A stretch of DNA of 64,000 bases from a bacterium (GTDB taxonomy: Bacteria > Latescibacterota > Latescibacteria > Latescibacterales > Latescibacteraceae). Position 1 is the first letter of the stretch. Each line of letters begins with the position of its first letter. The position numbers were made by a program, and so were the translations under genes. The DNA lies in NCBI GenBank assembly GCA_021372535.1, contig JAJFUH010000036.1:20623-84622 (forward strand), written 5' to 3'. The notes beneath the pieces are model-generated. The model saw nothing but the letters and a program-made list of their open reading frames with translations, had not been told where the DNA came from and did no database searches. Of the stretch, positions 27,224-34,574 are shown in pieces.

Positions 27224-27808
27224 ATGCCCGTAAATTCCACACATGATAATCAGAGACTTCTTCAATTCCTTTTTTTCAAATACCGGAAAAAAGGAACGAC
27301 AGTCTATTCCGATTTTATCTCGGAAAGTCCTTCTGTTCCGGGAAACTGGAGAGGTACTTCGCCGGATATGCTCATTTCCGAACACCATAAACGGATCGCT
27401 GTCTGTATTGAGGAGGGGGCAACCTTTAACGAGAAAGCCACCGTTCTCAAATGGAAATCGATCCTTGATAACCCGAACACCACGCTCCGGATTATTGTCC
27501 GTGATGAAGATGAATCCGAAGCCATCATGCAACTGGCGCAGAGGAATAATATCGATATCGAGTGTTTCAGGGTTAAGCGCTCGACGCAGCGTAAAAGGAA
27601 AATTCCCCCTAAAGCAGGCAAAAAAGGCGGGTTCAGGGTTGACTGGGTCGTTATCATGACGTCGGTGATGATTATTTTTGTTTCTCTGCTCCTTTTTGGG
27701 CCTGCTCTCATGAAACTTTTCAAAATACAGGATGAATCCCGGCCTTTCGAAACAGGAAAACAAATCGATCAGTTCCAGAAAACAATCGATGACCTCAAGA
27801 AAAAGTAG
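27224..27808 (+). CDS. Unknown protein with possible PD-(D/E)xK-like domain and C-terminal membrane helix
   Basis: 194 aa; I do not recognise a named family. Residues 1-125 look like a compact alpha/beta domain with SPDMLISEHHKRIAVCIEE (about 45-63). The spacing of PD and the acidic CIEE recalls the core of restriction-endonuclease-fold proteins, though the Lys is missing, so this is weak. A basic linker (RSTQRKRKIPPKAGKKGG) precedes a single membrane helix (about 145-165), then a charged coil to the end. Topology would keep the N-domain cytoplasmic. The ATG at 27224 lacks a clear ribosome site. No conserved partner; the next gene is leuS after 365 bases. Confidence 0.65.
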   Translation: MPVNSTHDNQRLLQFLFFKYRKKGTTVYSDFISESPSVPGNWRGTSPDMLISEHHKRIAVCIEEGATFNEKATVLKWKSILDNPNTTLRIIVRDEDESEAIMQLAQRNNIDIECFRVKRSTQRKRKIPPKAGKKGGFRVDWVVIMTSVMIIFVSLLLFGPALMKLFKIQDESRPFETGKQIDQFQKTIDDLKKK

Positions 27809-28173
27809 TAATGCAATACAGGCAGTTCGTAATTTTCCGCACGATATATTTCACTCCGCTTCATGAATTCCGGAATTCTCCGTCATGACCTTTACGCTCA
27901 GCAATACATTTTCATATTGGTTATGAGTTCTTTTTTTCCACACATGGGAGAAGGGTCAGGGATGCTGGCAATATTACCCTCACACTCGGCCCCTCTTCCG
28001 TAAACAGGAGAGAGAAGAAAACATTATATCATACATCCGGGAACACGTTACTTATAATTACTTCAAAGGTTTCGATTTGTAATTGAATCAATGTTTTCCG
28101 TTTGTTATATTGGAAAGTTACAGGTACATTGAATAAATGAAACTCGTTATATGAAAATACTAGTGAGGGACGA
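27809..28173. other. Intergenic region before leuS
   Basis: 365 bases without a gene. A perfect 14-base palindrome GAATTCCGGAATTC lies at 27865-27878. An imperfect inverted text around GAAGGGTCAGGG (27950-27962) and CCCTCACACTCGG (27977-27989) follows. The leuS promoter is at its right end. No ORF or RNA family recognised. Confidence 0.5.
28083..28111 (+). promoter_or_regulatory. Sigma-70-like promoter for leuS
   Basis: TTGAAT (28083-28088), 17-base spacer, TATATT (28106-28111). Expected start near 28118, about 55 bases before the leuS ATG. Confidence 0.5.
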
Positions 28174-30603
28174 ATGAACAGAAGCACAGAAGCGAAATAC
28201 GATCACCGGACCATAGAGAAGAAGTGGAGAGAACGATGGGAGACACGCGGTGATTATCGAGTAGATCTGGACAGGGCAGAGAGGCCTTTTTTCAACCTGA
28301 TGATGTTTCCGTATCCCTCCGCCGAGGGTCTCCATGTGGGAAATGTTTATGCCTTTACGGGGTCTGATATTTACGGCAGATTCATGAAAATGACCGGCTA
28401 TGATGTTTTCGAACCGATCGGATTTGACGCTTTCGGCATGCATTCGGAAAATTTCGCGTTGAAGAAGGGGCTGCACCCCGCGCAGCTCGTTCCGAAGAAT
28501 ATCGCTCGCTTCCGCGACACCCAGCTTAAGATGATCGGCGCCATGTTCGACTGGTCGCACCAGGTGGATACCACCGACAAACTGTATTACCGGTGGACAC
28601 AGTGGATTTTTACCCAGTTATACAACCACGGGCTCGCATACCAGGCGGACGCCACGGTCAACTGGTGTCCTTCGTGCCAGACAGTGCTTGCCGATGAACA
28701 GGTCATTTCCGGCGCATGCGAACGGTGCAGTTCTCTGGTGACGATGAAAAACATGCGCCAGTGGTTTTTCAGGATAACCGATTACGCAGGCCGTCTCCAC
28801 ACGAACCTCGATGTCATCGACTGGTCAGAGATTACCAAAACCGCCCAACGTAACTGGATAGGCCGCAGCGAGGGCGCAGAAATCGATTTCGACATTGCGG
28901 GATGCGATGATAAACTTCGTATTTTTACAACCCGCCCCGACACCATTTTCGGCGCCACGTACATGGTGCTCGCGCCGGAACATGGGCTTGTCGAAAAAGT
29001 CACAGCACCGGAACTGAAACAGGCGGTCGGGAACTATGTCCGTGCTGCCGCTGCCAAAACCGAACAGGAACGGGTTGATGAGGCAGGGAAGAAAACGGGC
29101 GTTTTCACCGGCGGTTATGCGATAAACCCGGCAACCGGCCTCCCCATACCTATCTGGGTCGCCGATTATGTCCTTATCGGTTACGGCACCGGAGCGATCA
29201 TGGCTGTTCCCGCCCATGACGAGCGTGATTTTGCATTTGCACGGACATTCGATCTACCCGTTATCGAGGTGATATCGCCCGATGGTTCCGGTCACGATCT
29301 TACCGCCGCATATACCGACGAGGGAATCATGATCAATTCGGGCCAGTTCAATGGTATTCCCTCGGTGGATGCCATCGGAAAAATCACCCAGTGGTTCGCC
29401 GACAGGGGAAAGGGTCAGAAAAAGATCAATTTCCGCCTCCACGACTGGTGTATTTCCCGTCAGCGGTACTGGGGACCGCCGATTCCGGTAGTTTATTGTG
29501 ATACATGCGGTACACAGGCTGTTCCGGAAAGCGATCTCCCGGTGCTCCTGCCGGAGATGGAGGATTTCAGGCCGGATGGCTCGGGTCATTCTCCGCTCGC
29601 GCGCAATCCCGGGTTCGTGAATACGACATGCCCCAAGTGCGGTGGTCCGGCACAGCGCGAGACGGATGTCATGGATAACTTCCTCGATTCGGCATGGTAT
29701 TTTTTCCGGTACCCGTCGACCGAATACAGCGACAGGCCTTTCGACAGGGAGCGGACACGGAAATGGCTCCCCGTCGACATGTATATCGGGGGAAACGAAC
29801 ATGCCGTGCTTCACCTTCTCTATACCCGCTTCATAACCATGGCGCTTCATGATATGGGATACATCGACTTCGATGAACCGTTCAAAAAATTCCGAGCGCA
29901 CGGCCTCATCATAAAGGATGGCGCAAAGATGTCGAAGAGCCGCGGTAATGTGGTGAATCCCGACGAGTTCATCGATGAATACGGCGCAGACTGTTTCAGG
30001 ACCTACCTCATGTTTCTCGGGCCGTACACCCAGGGCGGCGATTTCCAGGACAAGGGTATCACCGGCGTCCGCCGCTTCTATGACCGTCTCTACAGGCTCG
30101 TTCTCGCTGGCGTTTTAACCGCGGCGCAGCCGGATGATCAGGAAATGATTACCATGATACACAAAACCGTCCGCGATGTGACGGAGCACATCAAAAATCT
30201 CGAATATAACACAGCCATCGCGTTCATGATGGAATTTCTCAATGGCATTACAAAGCGCGACACAGTCGGCAGGGATGCGGTCGAGGTTCTCGTGCGGCTT
30301 ACCGCCCCGTTCGGTCCGCACCTTGCCGAGGAATTGTGGGAGATGCTCGGTCACCGTGAAAGCGTTTTTACCGCCGGGTGGCCCGTCTGGGATGAATCGA
30401 GGATTATCGTCGATACCTTCGAGCTTGTCGCACAGGTGAACGGCAAAGTCCGGGCAACTATGCGGGCGCCGGTCGATATTCCGGAGGACAAGGCAAAAGC
30501 GCTCGCTGTCGGCCATGAGAATGTCATGCGTTTTACCGAGGGTAAAACGATTGTGAAAACTATTTATGTACCCGGTAAACTCGTAAATATCGTGGTGAAA
30601 TAG
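28174..30603 (+). CDS. leuS: Leucyl-tRNA synthetase
   Basis: Class Ia synthetase, 809 aa, close to the usual bacterial length. The HIGH-type motif is HVGN at residues 54-57, after MMFPYPSAEGL, and KMSKS is at 585-589. The CP1 editing domain contains the threonine-rich FTTRPDTIFGATYMVLAPEH. Zinc-knuckle cysteines are visible as NWCPSCQTVLADEQV and later CPKCGG. ATG 28174 follows GTGAGGGACGA. The next gene begins one base after its stop, so they may share a message. Confidence 0.97.
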   Translation: MNRSTEAKYDHRTIEKKWRERWETRGDYRVDLDRAERPFFNLMMFPYPSAEGLHVGNVYAFTGSDIYGRFMKMTGYDVFEPIGFDAFGMHSENFALKKGLHPAQLVPKNIARFRDTQLKMIGAMFDWSHQVDTTDKLYYRWTQWIFTQLYNHGLAYQADATVNWCPSCQTVLADEQVISGACERCSSLVTMKNMRQWFFRITDYAGRLHTNLDVIDWSEITKTAQRNWIGRSEGAEIDFDIAGCDDKLRIFTTRPDTIFGATYMVLAPEHGLVEKVTAPELKQAVGNYVRAAAAKTEQERVDEAGKKTGVFTGGYAINPATGLPIPIWVADYVLIGYGTGAIMAVPAHDERDFAFARTFDLPVIEVISPDGSGHDLTAAYTDEGIMINSGQFNGIPSVDAIGKITQWFADRGKGQKKINFRLHDWCISRQRYWGPPIPVVYCDTCGTQAVPESDLPVLLPEMEDFRPDGSGHSPLARNPGFVNTTCPKCGGPAQRETDVMDNFLDSAWYFFRYPSTEYSDRPFDRERTRKWLPVDMYIGGNEHAVLHLLYTRFITMALHDMGYIDFDEPFKKFRAHGLIIKDGAKMSKSRGNVVNPDEFIDEYGADCFRTYLMFLGPYTQGGDFQDKGITGVRRFYDRLYRLVLAGVLTAAQPDDQEMITMIHKTVRDVTEHIKNLEYNTAIAFMMEFLNGITKRDTVGRDAVEVLVRLTAPFGPHLAEELWEMLGHRESVFTAGWPVWDESRIIVDTFELVAQVNGKVRATMRAPVDIPEDKAKALAVGHENVMRFTEGKTIVKTIYVPGKLVNIVVK

Positions 30604-30604
30604 C

Positions 30605-32821
30605 ATGAAACCGTTCACTTTTTTCGAATCCGCCCGTGTTCAGGGACGATCAATGGCTCTGAGCATCTTTGTTCTCTGTATGCTCGTGTTTATCGGGGGC
30701 GCGGCCAATGCGCAGGATGATCTTTCCGTCCTGAAGACATGGAAAGCCCACGAAAACGCTCAGAATGCTCTCTATAACCTTATCGCAAGCGAATCATACC
30801 GGTTTCTCGATGCCCGTGACCAGACCCTTGCCGGAATCCGTTCCGTCGATCAATATACGTCCTATACCACGGCTGTTCACCGTAAGCTTGACGCCGCATT
30901 CGGCCCGCTGCCCGCGAAAACTCCCCTCAACGTGCGTGTTACCGGTACGATCGAGCGCGAGGGGATTGCGGTCGAAAAGATTGTGTACGAGTCTCGTCCC
31001 GGATTCTGGGTCACAGGCGCTGTTTTTAAATCTCCGAATGCGCCCGGACGTCTTCCCGCGGTACTCTATGTCTGCGGCCACACGGTTGACGGATTCCGGA
31101 GCGAGGCTTACCAGCAGGTCATTCTCAATCTTGCGCGGAAAGGATTCCTCGTTTTCGCCATCGACCCGGCAGGGCAGGGCGAACGGCTTCAGTACGTCGA
31201 TAAGGAAAAAGGAACATCGTACGTCGGAGGCCCGACACAGGAGCATTCATATGCCGGCCTGCAGTATCTCTTCCTCGGGCGAACCATGGCGATGGTCAGG
31301 CTCTGGGATTGCATCCGCGCGGTCGACTACCTGACAGCGCGGCCCGATGTCGATCCTCAGCGTATCGTTGTGCACGGCCGCTCGGGCGGAGGGACCATGT
31401 CGGCGTTTTTAGGTGCCATGGATACCCGTATTGCTGCGGCGGCGCCCGAGTGCTACATTACGAGCTTCAGGCGGCTGCTCCAGTCTATCGGGCCGCAGGA
31501 TGCGGAGCAGAATCTCCTCGGACAGATTTCGAGCGGTCTCGACCACGGCGATTTTCTGGTTGCCCGTGATCTGAAGCCGACGCTCGTCGTGACCACCACC
31601 CGTGATTTTTTCAGTATCCAGGGCGCACGGGAAACGGTGACGAGCTTACAGGCGATTCCACCGGTGAGCGCATCGAAGTCCCTGTCCATGGTCGAAGACG
31701 ATTCCCCGCACCAGTCGACGCTGAAAAACCGTGAGGCGGTCTACCGGTTCTTTTTGCACACATTCGGCATGCAGTCGAATTACACGGACGAAACGATAAC
31801 GCCGATAAGCCCCGATCTTCTCCGTGTCACAAAGACCGGACAGGCTGTCACCTCGGGCTCGAAAACCATCCACGATCTGATCGCAGAGGATGCCGTGGCG
31901 ATACTCGGAAAGCTCCAAAAAAACCGGATGAATACAACGGAGTATGCTTCGAGGATACGCGGTTCGGCTTCCGGACTTTCGGGGTACCGTTCTCCCGGAA
32001 CGATGAAGGAGCCGGTTTTCTGCGGCCGCTTCAACCGTGAGGATTACACCATCGAAAAGTACATTCTCGATGGTGAGGACGGCCTTCCTCTTCCTGTCCT
32101 GCTGTTTGTGCCGACCGGCGGGGGACGGTATCCGGCGATTCTTTATGTGAATCCCGCGGGAAAACAAACCGGCGCGGAACCGGGAGGACAAATCGAGGAT
32201 TTCGTCCGGAAGGGATACTGCGTCTGTTCGCCGGATCTTCCCGGGTTTGGCGAGCTAGCGGTCGACACGAACCAGGGAGACTCCGTCATCGGCGGGGTGA
32301 GCTACAACATCATATTCGGCGCTCAGCTTATCGGCAGGAGCATAACGGGGATTCAGGCCTCGCACATCGCCCGTGCATGCGTGTTCCTGAAATCGCTCGA
32401 CTGCGTCGTTCCGGAGCGTATCACCGGAATAGGAGTCGGGATCGCGGGCCCCGCTCTTCTGCATGCGGCAGTCCTCGACAGCCATATTTCCGCTCTGGCG
32501 CTCATCGATTCGCCGGTATCGTGGGAATCGGCGGTTACGGAGGAACGTTATGACCAGACCATCGGCTCTACCGTAGTTCCTTCGGCGCTGACCGCATACG
32601 ATTTGATCGATCTCTTCTGCGTTTTCGCGCCGGGGAAAGTTCTCGTTTACAATCCTGTCGACTGCGCCGCGAAATCCCTCCCGCAAAAAACGTGTGACCG
32701 GTATACGCATATGCTCGATACTTTCTGCGGTGGAGGAAAAAACAGATTCAGCGTTATGTCGGGAACGGACAGCCGTGAAGCGCTCACCGGCTGGCTCCAG
32801 AACGGAACGACTGAAAAATGA
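30605..32821 (+). CDS. Secreted two-domain alpha/beta-hydrolase (acetyl-xylan-esterase-like), second domain degenerate
   Basis: 738 aa with a Sec signal ending near ANAQ-DD (about residue 37). Domain 1 (about 110-395) is an esterase of the acetyl-xylan-esterase/prolyl-oligopeptidase kind: nucleophile Ser260 in HGRSGGG, Asp in TTTRDFF and His in EDDSPHQST form a complete triad. Domain 2 (about 450-735) repeats the fold (LPVLLFVPTGGGRYPAILYV), but its elbow reads GVGIAGP with no Ser and no later catalytic His, so only domain 1 can be active. Likely removes acyl groups from polysaccharide in the periplasm or outside; substrate unknown. A second start at 30653 (MALSIFVLCM) would give a tighter signal peptide. 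Confidence 0.8.
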   Translation: MKPFTFFESARVQGRSMALSIFVLCMLVFIGGAANAQDDLSVLKTWKAHENAQNALYNLIASESYRFLDARDQTLAGIRSVDQYTSYTTAVHRKLDAAFGPLPAKTPLNVRVTGTIEREGIAVEKIVYESRPGFWVTGAVFKSPNAPGRLPAVLYVCGHTVDGFRSEAYQQVILNLARKGFLVFAIDPAGQGERLQYVDKEKGTSYVGGPTQEHSYAGLQYLFLGRTMAMVRLWDCIRAVDYLTARPDVDPQRIVVHGRSGGGTMSAFLGAMDTRIAAAAPECYITSFRRLLQSIGPQDAEQNLLGQISSGLDHGDFLVARDLKPTLVVTTTRDFFSIQGARETVTSLQAIPPVSASKSLSMVEDDSPHQSTLKNREAVYRFFLHTFGMQSNYTDETITPISPDLLRVTKTGQAVTSGSKTIHDLIAEDAVAILGKLQKNRMNTTEYASRIRGSASGLSGYRSPGTMKEPVFCGRFNREDYTIEKYILDGEDGLPLPVLLFVPTGGGRYPAILYVNPAGKQTGAEPGGQIEDFVRKGYCVCSPDLPGFGELAVDTNQGDSVIGGVSYNIIFGAQLIGRSITGIQASHIARACVFLKSLDCVVPERITGIGVGIAGPALLHAAVLDSHISALALIDSPVSWESAVTEERYDQTIGSTVVPSALTAYDLIDLFCVFAPGKVLVYNPVDCAAKSLPQKTCDRYTHMLDTFCGGGKNRFSVMSGTDSREALTGWLQNGTTEK

Positions 32822-32872
32822 TATCCATGTCAGTCACCCTATCATGTACTTTATTACGGAGAGAATTCTTTT

Positions 32873-34030
32873 ATGAATAATCAGGCAGCTTCCGACGGGT
32901 CAGGTTCCCGGCGTTCAACGCAAAAAACCGCTAATGCTTTACTCGCGATCAGTATTTTGTCAGCTGCCATAATTATTGTTTTATTGTTGACCGGTCACAC
33001 CTGTTATATCGGTCCTTTTGCCATTGCGGTTCCCGTTACACTTGCAGTGTATGTGAGGAGTCGCCCGGTTCTTTCCGCGACATCGTTTTCCCTCTGGATG
33101 GCTGCGTTTGTCACCGCCCCCATGTTCTATCCGGGATTTTTTACCTCGTGGAACGGTTTTCAGCTCAAGGTACTGGTCATTCCACTCATTCAGTTTATCA
33201 TGTTCGGTATGGGAACAACCCTGAGCTTCAGCGACTTCAAGCGTGTATTTCTCATGCCCCAGGCAGTGCTGATAGGAATTGCGCTTCAGTATACCGTCAT
33301 GCCGTTTGTAGGGAAAGCGGTTGCCATGACATTTACCTCGAACTCGGAAGTGGCTGCGGGAATCGTGCTGGTCGGTACAAGTCCCGGCGGCGTCGCATCC
33401 AATGTCATCAATTACCTTGCGGGGAACAACGTGGCGCTCTCGGTCACCATGACCGCGTTTTCCACGGTCGTCGCGCCGTTCACTACGCCTGCGCTGTCAA
33501 AATGGCTCGCGGGAGCATATGTCGAGATAAATTTCTGGGATATGATGATTTCGATCTTTAAGATGGTGATCATACCGGTCGGTTCGGGACTCATCGTCAA
33601 TAAAATACTGGTAAAAATGGGCGAAATGCACCGAAGTCTGCTCTCCGTTTCTAATTTCATCATGAAAAGCCTTCCCGGATTCGCGATGTTCGCCATATGT
33701 TTCGCCTGCTCGATTCTTACAGCCGGTGCACGGAGCCAGCTTCTTATCGGAAGGATAGCCATCAGCATCGTTACCGCGGTGATAGTCCACAATGCCGTGG
33801 GTCTTACACTCGGTTACTGGGGCGCACGGCTTTTCAGGCTCGGAGAAACAAGCTGCCGCACCATCAGCGTCGAAGTCGGGCTTCAGAACAGCGGCATGGC
33901 CGCGGGTCTTGCACTGAGTGTGCTTAAAAGCCCGCTTGCCGCAGTTCCGGGAGTTGTGTACTCCTCGTGGCATAATATTTCCGGCGCGATTCTCGCATCA
34001 TGGTGGTCAAGGAAAAAAGCCAGAGATTGA
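32873..34030 (+). CDS. Bile acid:sodium symporter (BASS) family transporter
   Basis: 385 aa with about nine or ten membrane helices after a 20-residue polar start. The BASS signature is clear: GTSPGGVASNVINYLAGNN, and EVGLQNSGMAAGLALS near the C-terminus, the two crossover segments that bind Na+. Substrates of bacterial members include pantoate, keto acids and other organic anions. ATG 32873 follows GGAGAG. Lies 51 bases after the esterase, same strand. Confidence 0.9.
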   Translation: MNNQAASDGSGSRRSTQKTANALLAISILSAAIIIVLLLTGHTCYIGPFAIAVPVTLAVYVRSRPVLSATSFSLWMAAFVTAPMFYPGFFTSWNGFQLKVLVIPLIQFIMFGMGTTLSFSDFKRVFLMPQAVLIGIALQYTVMPFVGKAVAMTFTSNSEVAAGIVLVGTSPGGVASNVINYLAGNNVALSVTMTAFSTVVAPFTTPALSKWLAGAYVEINFWDMMISIFKMVIIPVGSGLIVNKILVKMGEMHRSLLSVSNFIMKSLPGFAMFAICFACSILTAGARSQLLIGRIAISIVTAVIVHNAVGLTLGYWGARLFRLGETSCRTISVEVGLQNSGMAAGLALSVLKSPLAAVPGVVYSSWHNISGAILASWWSRKKARD

Positions 34031-34130
34031 ATGGAAGAGTATAGTGGCAGAGAGACAAAGAAAGTAAATTAGGATCACCGGGCTAGTACCTGAAAGTGTT
34101 TCAGGCAATAATCCTTTCAAACTCTCCGTG

Positions 34131-34200
34131 CCTTCCGACTTGTTCTTTTTTCATTTTGTTTTGCCACTTTGTTCCTTTGACTCTCTGTTCCTTTATTCCT
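34131..34200. repeat. Heptad-periodic intergenic repeat, inverted copy
   Basis: Read on the minus strand, this is a series GGAACAGAGAGTCAAAGG then AACAAAGTGGCAAAAC, the same 7-base rhythm as after pgi and lptE. A plus-strand fragment (GTGGCAGAGAGACAAAG) lies at 34046-34062, so the two face each other. Confidence 0.55.
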
Positions 34201-34240
34201 ATATAAAAAAAACCTCCCGAAAAGGAGGTTTTTTTTATAT
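34201..34240. terminator. Bidirectional intrinsic terminator
   Basis: Perfect 17-bp stem: 34201-34217 (ATAT, eight A, CCTCC) pairs with 34224-34240 (GGAGG, eight T, ATAT), with the six-base loop CGAAAA. It ends in T-runs on both strands and can serve the BASS gene (plus) and the regulator gene (minus). Confidence 0.9.
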
Positions 34241-34289
34241 AGTCTGACACGGCTGAAAAGGGGAAAGTATGACAATCTCTATATGATCA

Positions 34290-34353
34290 GCACCACCGTT
34301 AATTGCATGAGGATCAGTATTTTTTATATTGCCTCTGAATCTAACGGTGGTGC
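34290..34353. repeat. 12-bp inverted repeat enclosing 40 bases
   Basis: GCACCACCGTTA (34290-34301) is the exact reverse complement of TAACGGTGGTGC (34342-34353). The enclosed stretch has GAGG/CCTC that could pair inside. Could be a small structured RNA or a relic of a mobile repeat; nothing decides. Confidence 0.5.
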
Positions 34354-34419
34354 CTCATTCTTGGGCGATATAAAGAGCAAATGCTGTGCCAGAAAATATT
34401 CCGCATAATGCTGTGCCAA

Positions 34420-34448
34420 TATATCTTATTGATAATTAATAAGATATA
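34420..34448. repeat. 11-bp AT-rich inverted repeat
   Basis: TATATCTTATT (34420-34430) pairs with AATAAGATATA (34438-34448), loop GATAATT. It lies right after the second copy of the direct repeat AATGCTGTGCCA. Confidence 0.45.
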
Positions 34449-34574
34449 ATATTATTTCGAAGTGAGCAAGTAATTGTCATGTTCAGGAATAACAGGTGTG
34501 GCTGTCGCAGATAGTGAGACGAAAAAAGCGGAATGGTTCATGATGCTATATGTAACAAGTGGAATATCAAATAG

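Larger units (their letters stand above)
34031..34574. other. Repeat-rich convergent intergenic region
   Basis: 544 bases between convergent stop codons. In order it holds a heptad repeat (34040-34070), a CCTGAAA/TTTCAGG hairpin (34089-34105), an inverted heptad repeat (34131-34200), a 17-bp terminator (34201-34240), a 12-bp inverted repeat with 40-base spacer (34290-34353), a 12-bp direct repeat (34380-34391 and 34407-34418) and an 11-bp AT-rich inverted repeat (34420-34448). No open frame of interest. Confidence 0.65.
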
